Below are positions 15,989 to 24,858 of a stretch of 64,000 nt of DNA, piece by piece. The translations under genes were made by a program, and so were the position numbers. Source of the DNA: an uncultured Ruminococcus sp. (lineage in GTDB: Bacteria; Bacillota; Clostridia; Oscillospirales; Ruminococcaceae); assembly GCA_910584195.1 (NCBI GenBank), contig CAJTYV010000002.1, positions 1 through 64,000 of the forward strand, written 5' to 3'. The first letter of the stretch is position 1; the number at the start of each line of letters is the position of its first letter. A model generated the notes under the pieces. That model saw only the letters and a list, made by a program, of their open reading frames with translations, was not told the DNA's origin and did no database searches.

Positions 15989-16270
15989 ATGTTTCAGAAT
16001 CAGCGTTACATTACTCGCGGTATTGAATCGGAAATCCCGATTGAATTACAGCTTTTTATGTGGAGATGTATCGAATCAGTTCCGAAACCGGATTATCTGC
16101 AAATTTTCAGACTTGAACCAATGAAAACGATGCAGAAAATCATCCACGAACAGGAAGAACCTGAGTATCGGAAGGAATATCTGCTTAAATCAAGTGATCC
16201 AATCACTGCCAAGGTTTACGTAATTGACAGCGATACCTATAGCACAATGCTGCTTGCAAACGAATATTAA
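15989..16270 (+). CDS. DUF960 family protein
   Basis: 93 aa behind AAAGGAG. The sequence follows the DUF960 pattern: a start like FQNQRYITRGI, the block IPIELQLFMW, then QKIIHEQEEPEY and an ending with STMLLANEY. These proteins occur on plasmids, phages and ICEs of Firmicutes and have no known function. It heads the amidoligase operon. An upstream overlapping 124-aa frame has no ribosome site and is rejected. Confidence 0.85.
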   Translation: MFQNQRYITRGIESEIPIELQLFMWRCIESVPKPDYLQIFRLEPMKTMQKIIHEQEEPEYRKEYLLKSSDPITAKVYVIDSDTYSTMLLANEY

Positions 16271-16279
16271 AACAATTTT

Positions 16280-16299
16280 GCCGCTCCTTCGGGAGCGGC
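16280..16299 (+). terminator. Intercistronic hairpin
   Basis: A perfect 8-bp GC-rich stem GCCGCTCC / GGAGCGGC closed by a TTCG tetraloop, with a weak T-tract (16300-16310). Lying 25 bp before the amidoligase start, it may partly terminate or stabilise transcripts between DUF960 and the rest of the operon. Confidence 0.65.
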
Positions 16300-16324
16300 A
16301 TTACTATTTTACGGAGGTTTTAAA

Positions 16325-17422
16325 ATGGAAGAAAACAAAATCTACTGCTCCCATTGCGGAGTTTTAATCGAGAACGAGGACTTCGGTACGGTCAACGGCG
16401 AGCCGATCTGCCAGGACTGTGCTGAGCGATATACAGTCGTTTGTGACAGGTGCGGAGAAACTATCTGGGAATCTGACGCTTACGGCGATGAATACACAAA
16501 TCTCTGCCGTCATTGCTATGAAAATCACTATACTCGCTGTTCATGCTGCGACGCCCTGCTTCATGAGGACGACGCATATCACTTGAACGGTGATGATTAT
16601 TGCCATGACTGTTACGATGAGGAACGTGACAAATGCCGAAATATTCATGATTACGGCTACAAGCCAGAACCGATTTTCTACGGCGACAGCGACCGATATT
16701 TTGGCGTAGAATTAGAGATTGACGGAGCAGGCAAGGACGATGATTACGCTGAAAATTTGCTTGATATTGCCAACACGAGCGATGAACATATCTATATCAA
16801 GTCTGACGGCTCGCTTGACGACGGTATGGAAATTGTATCTCACCCTATGACTTTGGAATTTCACAAGGATTTCTGCTGGGAAAATATTATGAAAAAGGCG
16901 ATATATCTCGGCTATCGTTCGCATCAGACTTCAACTTGCGGACTGCACGTCCATGTCAACCGTGATTGCCTTGGAGAAGATCGTGGCGATCAGGAAATGG
17001 TTATCGGCAAAATACTGTACTTTGTGGAGCATCACTGGAATGAAATGTTGAAGTTTTCTCGCCGTTCGGAGTACAGCATAAATCGCTGGGCGGCAAGATA
17101 CGGTTACGAAAATTCTCCCAAGGCAATTCTTGAAAAAGCCAAGAAAGGTAACTGCGGAAGATATGCGGCGGTGAATCTTATGAACTATTCGACAATTGAA
17201 TTCCGTCTTTTCAGAGGTACGCTCAAGCACAGCACTTTTATTGCAACGCTTGAACTTGTCAACGCTATCATCGAAACTGCTCTCTATTACAGCGAAGATG
17301 AACTGCACAAGCTGTCGTGGTCTGAATTCGTCAGAAGAATTGACGAGCCTGAACTTATTCAGTATCTGAAAGAACGACAGCTCTACATAAACGAAACTAT
17401 TGAATCCGAGGAGGAGATGTAA
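16325..17422 (+). CDS. Amidoligase (Amidoligase_2) with N-terminal zinc ribbons
   Basis: 365 aa. The first 100 residues hold three CxxC...CxxC modules (C8/C11-C29/C32, C40/C43-C61/C64, C72/C75-C93/C96). From about 125 the glutamine-synthetase-like COOH-NH2 ligase fold begins: FGVELEID, then DGSLDDGMEIVSHP, LHVHVNRD and FRLFRGTLK, the markers of Amidoligase_2 (PF12224). Family members are predicted to use ATP to join an amine to a carboxylate, on peptides, cell-wall material or small metabolites. The amidotransferase at 17599 would supply ammonia. This pairing on phages and mobile elements has been noted in comparative genomics, but substrates are unknown. The zinc modules may bind nucleic acid or protein. 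Confidence 0.85.
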   Translation: MEENKIYCSHCGVLIENEDFGTVNGEPICQDCAERYTVVCDRCGETIWESDAYGDEYTNLCRHCYENHYTRCSCCDALLHEDDAYHLNGDDYCHDCYDEERDKCRNIHDYGYKPEPIFYGDSDRYFGVELEIDGAGKDDDYAENLLDIANTSDEHIYIKSDGSLDDGMEIVSHPMTLEFHKDFCWENIMKKAIYLGYRSHQTSTCGLHVHVNRDCLGEDRGDQEMVIGKILYFVEHHWNEMLKFSRRSEYSINRWAARYGYENSPKAILEKAKKGNCGRYAAVNLMNYSTIEFRLFRGTLKHSTFIATLELVNAIIETALYYSEDELHKLSWSEFVRRIDEPELIQYLKERQLYINETIESEEEM

Positions 17423-17423
17423 A

Positions 17424-17597
17424 ATGAAACCAACTGATTTAATTAAAACTCTGCCCACTGGAAGTCCCGCAGGAGAGATATTAAAAATTGCCGCTTTGAT
17501 CGCCGCAACAATATTGGTGGATAAAATTGGCAACGTCGTGACCGAAATTACCAACGAAAACAAACCGCCACAAATTATTTACAAGGAGGAGAATTGA
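17424..17597 (+). CDS. Small hydrophobic protein, 57 aa
   Basis: Starts one base after the amidoligase stop, with GAGGAGATG just upstream inside that gene. The middle (about residues 16-40, AGEILKIAALIAATILVDKI) is one hydrophobic helix, perhaps a membrane anchor, followed by a polar tail. No family recognised. The 1-bp spacing on both sides shows it is coupled with its neighbours. Confidence 0.6.
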   Translation: MKPTDLIKTLPTGSPAGEILKIAALIAATILVDKIGNVVTEITNENKPPQIIYKEEN

Positions 17598-17598
17598 A

Positions 17599-18579
17599 AT
17601 GTGCGCATTATTTGGCTGGCTCGATTACAAGGGAATCGTACCTTACAGAGCATTGAAAAAGCTTACTCAGGCATTGGCAAATGCTGCTGAGGAACGCGGC
17701 ACTGATGCTGCCGGGATTTCCTATATCAAGGACGGAAAGGTGACAATATTTAAACGACCTAAACCTGCTCACAAGATACACTTTAACGCTCCTGACGGTA
17801 CAAGAGCAATCATGGGACATACGAGAATGGCAACACATGGCGATAAATCACAGAATTTCAATAATCACCCATTCCCCGGTACTGCCGGAGATACTTCATT
17901 TGCATTTGCACATAATGGGGTACTTTTGAATGACAAAGAGCTTCGCCATGACAAAAAGCTCCCAGAAACTCACATTGAGACGGATTCATATATTGCCGTA
18001 CAGCTTCTTGAATCACGGGACAAGCTCAATTTCGATTCACTGCGATATATGGCGGAGACGGTAGAGGGAAACTTCACCTTTACAGTCCTTGAACAAGATA
18101 ACAGCCTATACATTATAAAAGGAAGCAACCCAATGTGCCTGCTCCATTTTGAGTCTCTTGGACTGTACATATATGCTTCGACTGAAAGTATCATGAAGAA
18201 CGCTTTACGAAAAGTCGGATTATACAAGTTTGCTTCTGAGAAAATAGAAGTTGATGAGGGTGATATTCTTTGCATCAATAAAACTGGCGAGATCACTCGC
18301 TCGGAGTTTGAGCCGAAGCTGTACCGTTCAAAATATATGAGTTGGTACGGTGATGATGAGCCATACTATAACGTTCACGAAGAGCTGTTATTAGCATACT
18401 GCGGCTGCTATGGAGTGGACAGTTCTGACGTTGAGCTTCTGCTTGAATACGGCTACACCTGCGATGAGATTGAGGATATGCTTGCCGACCATGCTCTGCT
18501 CCGTGAGACCTTGCAGGCGATCAAGTTTGAGGATGGTGAGAGTTTGTATGGGAATTGCTATGGAGGAATATGTTTATGA
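17599..18579 (+). CDS. Class II glutamine amidotransferase
   Basis: 326 aa, AAGGAGGAG ribosome site. The N-terminus is MCALFGW, so removal of Met exposes the catalytic Cys of the Ntn-hydrolase GATase fold. Typical blocks follow: ERGTDAAGI, GHTRMATHGD, FAHNGVL and HIETDSY. It should hydrolyse glutamine and deliver ammonia. It lacks an attached synthetase domain, so its partner must be separate; the amidoligase two genes upstream is the obvious candidate. The C-terminal 90 residues are an extension without assignment. Its last codons overlap the recombinase start (ATGA). Confidence 0.85.
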   Translation: MCALFGWLDYKGIVPYRALKKLTQALANAAEERGTDAAGISYIKDGKVTIFKRPKPAHKIHFNAPDGTRAIMGHTRMATHGDKSQNFNNHPFPGTAGDTSFAFAHNGVLLNDKELRHDKKLPETHIETDSYIAVQLLESRDKLNFDSLRYMAETVEGNFTFTVLEQDNSLYIIKGSNPMCLLHFESLGLYIYASTESIMKNALRKVGLYKFASEKIEVDEGDILCINKTGEITRSEFEPKLYRSKYMSWYGDDEPYYNVHEELLLAYCGCYGVDSSDVELLLEYGYTCDEIEDMLADHALLRETLQAIKFEDGESLYGNCYGGICL

Positions 18580-19751
18580 CAAAAAAAGCTAACAGCGAAG
18601 GCAGTATCTACAAGGATAAACAAGGTCATTGGCGTGGAGTAGTCACTCTTTACTGCGTAGAAGGTGTTCCTAAACGCAAATATTTCTACGGAAAGACCAA
18701 ACGTGAAGTTACGGAAAAAGTAAATAAATCACTTTCAGAAATACAGAATAACACCTATTCAGAGCCTTGCAAGGTTACTCTTTACGAGTGGCTTTGCACA
18801 TGGCTTAATACATATTGTCGAGGCGAGCTGAAACAAACGACTATTGTCAATTATGAAACGTATATTGAAAAACACATTAAACCTACTATCGGGAATATCA
18901 AGTTATGCGACCTCACCCCCATGATTCTTCAGCGTTTCTATCAGGAGAAATCCAAAAACGGCAGACTTGACGGCAAAGGCGGTTTAAGTCCCAAAACTAT
19001 GAGAAATCTTCATACCATGATACATACAGGACTTCAGAAAGCCTACACTCTTGAATATACAAATAAAAATATCTCCGATGTTGTTTCCACGCCAAAATTA
19101 GTCAGGAAAGAACGGCTTTTCTTTACTGTCGAGGAGCAGACTGAACTGCAAAAGTATCTTCCAGATGAACGAATAGGAATGGCAGTATTACTCGATCTTT
19201 ATACGGGAATGAGACTTGGTGAGCTGCTGGGATTGCCGTGGAAGAACGTACATATCGACCTTAATGGTGACAGCTGCCTCAGAGTTACCCAGACACTCAA
19301 TCGTATAAAAAATCCCGACAGCACAAGCACAAAGAAAACGCTCCTTGCCATCGGGACTCCTAAAACTTCATATTCGATACGCACTATTCCCCTGCTCCCT
19401 GAGATTGCAGAAAAGCTTTACCGACACAAGCTGAATCAGGAACAATTCTTTGCTGAAAACGGTCTGCCAAAAAGCGAATTTGTATTTACTGCAACAAACG
19501 GAAAAGCTATTGACCCTCGTGATTTCCAGCGTGACTTCAAAAAACTGCTCCAGCGGTATAACCTCCGTATTATTAACGTACACGGAATGAGACATACTTT
19601 TGCTACCCGAAGTCTGGAAAGCGGAATGGATATAAAGACGCTCAGCCGCATCCTCGGTCATTCTTCGATTCAGATAACACTTGATCTTTATGCTCATGTC
19701 ACCGATCAGCTTCAGGCAGAGCATATGGCGAATTTACGAGGTTTTTTATAA
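18576..19751 (+). CDS. Tyrosine recombinase/integrase
   Basis: 391 aa from the ATG that forms an ATGA overlap with the amidotransferase stop, with GGAGGA 8 bp upstream. The N-terminus has an AP2-like arm-binding segment, then a SAM-like core-binding domain (about 68-165), and the catalytic residues R213, K263, H336-x-x-R339, H362 and Y372 are all present. It is probably the integrase of the element that carries the small relaxase and the amidoligase genes. Being last in the cargo operon means that cargo and recombinase expression are linked. Confidence 0.9.
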   Translation: MTKKANSEGSIYKDKQGHWRGVVTLYCVEGVPKRKYFYGKTKREVTEKVNKSLSEIQNNTYSEPCKVTLYEWLCTWLNTYCRGELKQTTIVNYETYIEKHIKPTIGNIKLCDLTPMILQRFYQEKSKNGRLDGKGGLSPKTMRNLHTMIHTGLQKAYTLEYTNKNISDVVSTPKLVRKERLFFTVEEQTELQKYLPDERIGMAVLLDLYTGMRLGELLGLPWKNVHIDLNGDSCLRVTQTLNRIKNPDSTSTKKTLLAIGTPKTSYSIRTIPLLPEIAEKLYRHKLNQEQFFAENGLPKSEFVFTATNGKAIDPRDFQRDFKKLLQRYNLRIINVHGMRHTFATRSLESGMDIKTLSRILGHSSIQITLDLYAHVTDQLQAEHMANLRGFL

Positions 19752-19761
19752 TTTGTTTATA

Positions 19762-19798
19762 CAGTTCATCTCTTTGTGAGGTGAACTGATTTTTTTTA
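19762..19798 (+). terminator. Rho-independent terminator
   Basis: A 10-bp stem (19762-19771 with 19779-19788, one wobble), then a run of eight Ts. It closes the amidoligase-integrase operon. Confidence 0.8.
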
Positions 19799-19903
19799 TT
19801 TTTTTCCGTGAAGATAGTGGACACTTGGACATCATTGCTTTAAGGCAACGCCGCACAGTTCGTCAAACAATGGTAGAATTATATTACTATAAACAATTAT
19901 ATA

Positions 19904-21364
19904 TTATTTTTTACTCATTTCAGCCTTTAGCTTTGCTTCTAACCTTGATTGATAATCTTTAACTGCATATTCCAACAAAGTATATGGATTTTTTATAGTT
20001 GAACCAAATACAGAAGTATGATTAAGAATAGAAACTTTATTCTCAAAATCAGATATACACTCATTATTATTTTTTAAGAATTCTTCATAGACTTTTGCAA
20101 TAACAGCTAAATTTGGGGAATTTGCTTTGTCGCTTATTTTTTTAATGTGTCCTTTTACAACTTCATTTTCATTATAACAAATAATTGAATCCACATTAAT
20201 ATATGTAATATAGTCTGACAATTCTTCTATAACCTTTCCTATTAAAAAAATATATATTTCTTTTGCTTTATTAGTTGAAAAATTATTATTTTTCAATATA
20301 GATTCAAAATTGTCATAATCGATAAACAAGCTATTACTTATTTTTTTGCCAGTAAAAAACTCCCTGTAGTTTAATGTGTATATTTTATCCAAAATTATAT
20401 CAAGACTATTTAAAGTGTCACATATATACTCTTGGGATTTAAATTGATAAATTTCTGAAAGCTGTTTCAAAGCTTTAAACTTTATATTTGCATTTACATC
20501 TGGATTTGAATAGTATCCCCAGATAATCTGTCCACCTTGTAAATGTGTGCGCTCTTTTTCATCGGATAAATTCGTGGCAAAATAAAAATAAAGAGGTAAG
20601 TAGTATTTCCTTCGTTTTATATTAAACACCTTAAAAGAGCAAGTATCATTATAATCATCAACAGTAAAATTTTCACTTTTGTCTAACGGAAGCATTTGCA
20701 GACCATAAGGATATGTTTTGTAATTTTTTATTGAATAATCATATTCTTTATCAAAACTCATTTCTATACCATAATTAAAGTCTCTGAATCCCTGTATTTT
20801 ACATTCGTTACTTCCAACAAAAACCGGCAAAGCATAGTTATAATCCTGCTCATTGTAATCTTTATCATATATTATTTCAATGTCTCTTTTACGTGCTATT
20901 TGATACATCAATCCCCTTATGTCATTTTTTGAAACCTTATTTCTGATGTTTTTTATAACTTTATCAAACCTACACGATATATCTTCTTTCATTGATGATT
21001 TTTCAGATGTACGTTCAAAAATTACATCTATCATCTTTGATACCTGCATCGACAGCCACCTGGAATACAACCTTCGCTCATAAAGACTTTCAAAATAATA
21101 TTCAACATCTATTGAATATTGCTTGAAAAGTTTAACAGAATTAGTTAATAGCCTCTTCCGCTTCGCTTCATCACTTTCTTTGTTAAAAGAGTAACTTATG
21201 ATTTTTTTAAACTTATTATAATAAAAATCTGTACATTGAACCTTACTTATCTCATATCCCTCACCAAGTTTAACTGTATTTTCAAAGACAGAATAATCTA
21301 TTGTTGTAATATCAAACAAATTTTTTATGATACTTTTCAGATATGATAACCTTGTCTTACACAT
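19904..21364 (-). CDS. Hypothetical protein, 486 aa (element cargo)
   Basis: AAGGAG site 5-6 bp before the ATG. The protein is rich in Asn, Lys, Ile, Tyr and Ser, AT-rich at the DNA level, and probably soluble with mixed alpha/beta content. I recognise no family and no catalytic motif. It is placed opposite in direction to the integrase/replication/mobilization genes of the element ending at 26076, as cargo genes often are. A defence or other accessory role is possible but unsupported. Confidence 0.7.
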   Translation of the reverse strand: MCKTRLSYLKSIIKNLFDITTIDYSVFENTVKLGEGYEISKVQCTDFYYNKFKKIISYSFNKESDEAKRKRLLTNSVKLFKQYSIDVEYYFESLYERRLYSRWLSMQVSKMIDVIFERTSEKSSMKEDISCRFDKVIKNIRNKVSKNDIRGLMYQIARKRDIEIIYDKDYNEQDYNYALPVFVGSNECKIQGFRDFNYGIEMSFDKEYDYSIKNYKTYPYGLQMLPLDKSENFTVDDYNDTCSFKVFNIKRRKYYLPLYFYFATNLSDEKERTHLQGGQIIWGYYSNPDVNANIKFKALKQLSEIYQFKSQEYICDTLNSLDIILDKIYTLNYREFFTGKKISNSLFIDYDNFESILKNNNFSTNKAKEIYIFLIGKVIEELSDYITYINVDSIICYNENEVVKGHIKKISDKANSPNLAVIAKVYEEFLKNNNECISDFENKVSILNHTSVFGSTIKNPYTLLEYAVKDYQSRLEAKLKAEMSKK

Positions 21365-21411
21365 AAAAACTCCTTAAAAATTTTGAATATTTATTTCACA
21401 TGAATTTCGGG

Positions 21412-21436
21412 CATTTCCGAATTTTTTTCGGAAATG
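21412..21436. repeat. Inverted repeat upstream of the excisionase-integrase operon
   Basis: A perfect 10-bp inverted repeat CATTTCCGAA / TTCGGAAATG around five Ts, between the divergent 486-aa gene and the HTH gene. It could be an operator for that HTH protein or a terminator. Confidence 0.5.
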
Positions 21437-21546
21437 TGCATTGTACTTAATAATATGATAAAATCAACTCATAAGCTCACCGGCGCTGGAAGGCTTTTTT
21501 AATAGATACTTGAAAATTGAATAATACAAAGAAAGGTCTGATAACG

Positions 21547-21765
21547 ATGTCTGAAAACAAGATTTGTATTACAGCAATTGATCTCTCCGAAAAGATGGGG
21601 TTGAGTTTATCTACCATACGGAATATTACAAAAAAAGGAAAAATCCCATATATTCGAGTCGGTCGCAGGATACTATATCCCGTCACCGAAATTGAAAACT
21701 GGCTGAGACAAAAAACTGTTTCCACAACATCTACAAGTAAGGACGGTGATGGCATTGAGCCATAA
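21547..21765 (+). CDS. Excisionase-like helix-turn-helix protein, 72 aa
   Basis: Start at 21547 behind AAAGGT. The product is a small MerR/excisionase-type (HTH_17) winged helix: LSEKMGLSLSTIRNITKKGK is the recognition helix region, followed by the wing GRRILYPVTEIENWL. Such proteins direct integrase toward excision. The gene overlaps the integrase start by 17 bp. Confidence 0.8.
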   Translation: MSENKICITAIDLSEKMGLSLSTIRNITKKGKIPYIRVGRRILYPVTEIENWLRQKTVSTTSTSKDGDGIEP

Positions 21766-22957
21766 AGCAGCAAACGGCGAAGGAACGATTATCAAGCTCT
21801 CCAATGGAAAATGGCGGGCTGCTGTCTTCGTACCTCTCCCCTCCGGAGAAAAGAAGCGGAAGTACCATGTAACAAAAACACAGCGTGAAGCCAAAGAATG
21901 GTTAACTAAAATGCGTGCGGATATTCTGACAGGGAAACCCGTTTTGACTTCTGATCTGACGTTCATCGAATATCTTGAACAATGGTATGAAAAATACGGT
22001 TCAATATCCATACGAGAGAGCACCAAAATGAACTATCTCGGATACATAAAGCACGTAAAGCGCCATAAGATCAAGGATATTCCGCTGAAGAATATCTCAA
22101 CCGACGACTTGCAGGATTTTATAATTTTTCTGCAAAATGCCGGACACTTGGACACGGCTGCCCCACTGAGTGCAAAAACACTCAGGAACATCATCAACAT
22201 GATTCACAAAGCTTTACAGCACGCAGTGGGACGACAATTGATCTATCATAATCCAGCAGATTATGTTCAGCTTCCAAAGGTCAAGCAACCTGAAATTCGT
22301 GTGCTTACCGAAGATGAAATCGGCAGATTCGTTTCCGCTATGAATAGAGATCCATTCCAGATTGCATTGATCATTATGCTGTTCTGCGGATTACGTCTGG
22401 GAGAACTCTGTGCGCTTACACACGACGATGTTCGATGTTCTGACGAAATCTACTATCTCAATGTCTCAAAATCGCTCAATCGAGTTCAGAATTTTAATGC
22501 AAGAGACGGAGAACCAAGGACAATGCTTCGTATATCTGAGACTAAATCCAGCAAGAGTAATCGCCAAGTACCTATGCTTCCGGAAGTGGCTGATAATCTG
22601 CTAACTCACATGGAATGGCAGAAGGAGCAGGCGGCTAAATTCTACGGAATGTACGAGGAAAACCCTTTTCTTGTATCGAATGAGCTGGGGCATTATCTTG
22701 ACCCCGGAACGGTTCGGAAGAAATTGAAAGCTGTTGCTGAAAGTATAGGCATCGAGGGCTTTCACCCACATTGCTTGCGGCATACATATGCTTCGCAAGC
22801 AGTGAAATCAGGAGTTCCGCTGCCATATCTCAGCGATTGTCTCGGACACGAATCTACGGCTTTTACCGCTAAGGTCTACGTCTCGCTTGATCTCGAAGGT
22901 CGATCCAAAGCCCTGTCATCAATGTCAAAATTGGTCAAGAACACATTAAGAATTTAA
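21749..22957 (+). CDS. Tyrosine integrase of the second mobilizable element
   Basis: 402 aa from the ATG at 21749 (a GTG lies one codon earlier), with AAGGAC upstream inside the excisionase gene. AP2-like arm domain at the N-terminus, core-binding domain about 70-165, and catalytic R216, K266, H341-x-x-R344, H367 and Y377, all intact. With the HTH gene and the downstream helicase, MobC and relaxase genes it makes a typical integrative mobilizable element. Confidence 0.9.
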   Translation: MALSHKAANGEGTIIKLSNGKWRAAVFVPLPSGEKKRKYHVTKTQREAKEWLTKMRADILTGKPVLTSDLTFIEYLEQWYEKYGSISIRESTKMNYLGYIKHVKRHKIKDIPLKNISTDDLQDFIIFLQNAGHLDTAAPLSAKTLRNIINMIHKALQHAVGRQLIYHNPADYVQLPKVKQPEIRVLTEDEIGRFVSAMNRDPFQIALIIMLFCGLRLGELCALTHDDVRCSDEIYYLNVSKSLNRVQNFNARDGEPRTMLRISETKSSKSNRQVPMLPEVADNLLTHMEWQKEQAAKFYGMYEENPFLVSNELGHYLDPGTVRKKLKAVAESIGIEGFHPHCLRHTYASQAVKSGVPLPYLSDCLGHESTAFTAKVYVSLDLEGRSKALSSMSKLVKNTLRI

Positions 22958-22967
22958 CTACTTTACA

Positions 22968-22986
22968 GGGCGGGTACATCCCGCCC
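22968..22986 (+). other. Stable intercistronic hairpin
   Basis: GGGCGGG / CCCGCCC (7-bp GC stem) around TACAT, directly before the ribosome site of the helicase gene. It lacks a U-tract, so it is more likely an mRNA stabiliser or a block to read-through translation than a terminator. Confidence 0.5.
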
Positions 22987-23001
22987 AGAAAGGAATTTCA
23001 T

Positions 23002-24360
23002 ATGATAACGATGGATATGTCGTTAATTCCAGAATGCAGTATCCGAAAAGATGAGATTGATCCAAAGGATATCGTTTCATCAATTGCTGATCACTATGTA
23101 AACCATCCTTGTATTTTCTTCGCGAACGGCAATGCATATTGGCGTGACGGTAACAAATACACCTTTCTCAATTCGGAAAGTCTAATGGCTGTTATAATAA
23201 AGCAACTTCCAAAGGACATTCGCATGAAAGTTTCTTCATCTCAAAACAAGGAATGTGGAAGTCGAATCAAATGCAATCCTGATCTTCAATTTGATCTAAA
23301 TGCAGAACTTGACAAAAGTCGGCTCTACGTAAACTTAGAAAATGGGGAATACAGTATCATGGACAAAGACTTGGTAAATAAAAAGACAAATCTTGTATAC
23401 GACTACAAGTTGAAATGCAATTACCGCAAGGGATGTAAAATCCAAGATGCTCCAAATTTCCTGGAATTTGCAAAGAAAAGCATTGGAACAGAACAAATCA
23501 TTACTCTATTAATTATCATAGGCTGCTGTCTATCTTCGTTGACGAAACTGCGAAAATGCTTTATGCTGATCGGTAAGCCAAGGAGTGGAAAATCTACTAT
23601 CCTGGATTTTCTTGAATCTATTTTTACTAGCGAACTTGTTTCACATGAATCATTCAGCAGTATGGCAAGTGAAAGAGCTAAGGCTCATTACATAGGAAAA
23701 AAAGTAAACATTTGCCGCGAATGCAGCCGGAAGCCGATGAAACAAGCTGAGGGATTTAAAAGTCTTGTATCCTGCGAATGGACTACAGGCAGCGAAAAAC
23801 ATGAGAAAAGTATTGACTTTCGCTCAACTATCAAGTTTATTTTTGCAAGCAACTTTGAATTGAAGTTCACCGAACTTGATGACGCTGTTCTCGACAGATG
23901 GGATGTTGTTCTTTTTAACAACACAATCCCCGAAAACGAACTTGATCCTGATCTTGATAAGAAACTTCTTGCTGAGCGTGACACAATCATTTCTCTGGCT
24001 TTAGATACGCTCAAAGATGTTGTTGAGTCTGGATATAAAGATTTTAAGATGTCTCAGGAAGCAGAGAATTACATACTTCAACGAAGACTTGCTCTTCATT
24101 CTGCTGAAGACTTTCTCACTGAAAAAGCAGTTCTTGATCCAGACGGATTTGTATCAACCGTATCTCTTTACCAGCAATATATGTTGTGGTGCTCTGATAA
24201 CGGTATCACAGCTATTTCGCCTGTTGATTTTCAGGAACGCGTTTTGAGTTTTGATAAATCAATTGTCAAAAAGAAAAAAGGTCCATCAAGTAATCGTATA
24301 AACAATTATATTGGAATTCGTTTAAAGTCAGCTGAGGAATTCACCGATGCTGAATCATAA
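23002..24360 (+). CDS. SF3 helicase / P4-family primase-like replication protein
   Basis: 452 aa behind GAAAGGA. The N-terminal 155 residues are unassigned; residues 160-340 form a superfamily 3 (D5/P4-like) ATPase with Walker A IGKPRSGKST (190-199), then the conserved region ending FIFASNFELKF. The C-terminus looks like the winged-helix tail of D5-type helicases. It probably supports autonomous replication of the excised element. The primase half of longer P4-type proteins is absent. Confidence 0.8.
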   Translation: MITMDMSLIPECSIRKDEIDPKDIVSSIADHYVNHPCIFFANGNAYWRDGNKYTFLNSESLMAVIIKQLPKDIRMKVSSSQNKECGSRIKCNPDLQFDLNAELDKSRLYVNLENGEYSIMDKDLVNKKTNLVYDYKLKCNYRKGCKIQDAPNFLEFAKKSIGTEQIITLLIIIGCCLSSLTKLRKCFMLIGKPRSGKSTILDFLESIFTSELVSHESFSSMASERAKAHYIGKKVNICRECSRKPMKQAEGFKSLVSCEWTTGSEKHEKSIDFRSTIKFIFASNFELKFTELDDAVLDRWDVVLFNNTIPENELDPDLDKKLLAERDTIISLALDTLKDVVESGYKDFKMSQEAENYILQRRLALHSAEDFLTEKAVLDPDGFVSTVSLYQQYMLWCSDNGITAISPVDFQERVLSFDKSIVKKKKGPSSNRINNYIGIRLKSAEEFTDAES

Positions 24361-24374
24361 CAAGAGGTGAGATT

Positions 24375-24461
24375 ATGTTTAATTTCAGGTCAAGAGACAG
24401 TCCGTCATTACAAAGGACATATCATGATATATGTAGCAAGAATCCACAATATCATGACTAA
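24375..24461 (+). CDS. Possible 28-aa peptide
   Basis: A very short frame with an AGAGGTGA ribosome site 4-5 bp before its ATG, in the gap between the helicase and MobC genes. The encoded peptide is basic and has no recognised motif. The same 130-bp gap is where oriT would be expected, so the frame may be incidental. Confidence 0.25.
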   Translation: MFNFRSRDSPSLQRTYHDICSKNPQYHD

Positions 24462-24501
24462 ATCAAGCATCAATTATTATTAAATAAAAGGAGTGTTTAT
24501 T

Positions 24502-24858
24502 ATGAACGGATTACACAAAACAACTCAGATTCAGATCAAGCTCAGTCCTGAAGCGAAGGAAAAAATTCAGCTTAAAGCTGAGCGATTGAATCTCGATGTG
24601 AGCAAATTTATCCGAACTGTTGCCTTATCTGACGATAAAATTATCGTTCTTGATAAGGGAGGATACATCGCCCGCAGTCTGATTGAAATACAAGACATTT
24701 TAAGCTGCGCCTTACGTGATGGAAAAATAGACGACAATCTCTGTAGGATACTCTGTTCGAGGCTCAACGACATATTCGATAAATTTATTAAGCTCACAGA
24801 ACAATTAACTGACATAAGCGTTATTGAAGGCTGCGATGACGGAAAAGAGGACGAATAA
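24502..24858 (+). CDS. MobC-like mobilization protein
   Basis: 118 aa, starting at the ATG 9 bp after AAAAGGAG (a GTG three codons earlier is less well placed). Residues 5-40 form a ribbon-helix-helix unit (TQIQIKLSPEAKEKIQLKAE, then LDVSKFIRT); the rest is helical, as in relaxosome MobC proteins. It is the sole partner of the relaxase that starts immediately after its stop codon. Confidence 0.75.
   Translation: MNGLHKTTQIQIKLSPEAKEKIQLKAERLNLDVSKFIRTVALSDDKIIVLDKGGYIARSLIEIQDILSCALRDGKIDDNLCRILCSRLNDIFDKFIKLTEQLTDISVIEGCDDGKEDE

Noticed and set aside
15750..16124. A 124-aa plus-strand frame upstream of and overlapping DUF960
   Set aside because: No ribosome site, low-complexity AT-rich translation, and it overlaps a well-supported DUF960 gene in another frame.
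18576..19751. A second invertible cassette around this recombinase
   Set aside because: I looked for inverted repeats flanking the gene as at 7564/8945 and found none.
24406..24413. Shared CATTACAA near both mobilization modules (15828-15835 and 24406-24413) as a common nic site
   Set aside because: Eight bases are too few in AT-rich DNA, and the two lie in opposite orientation relative to their mob genes.
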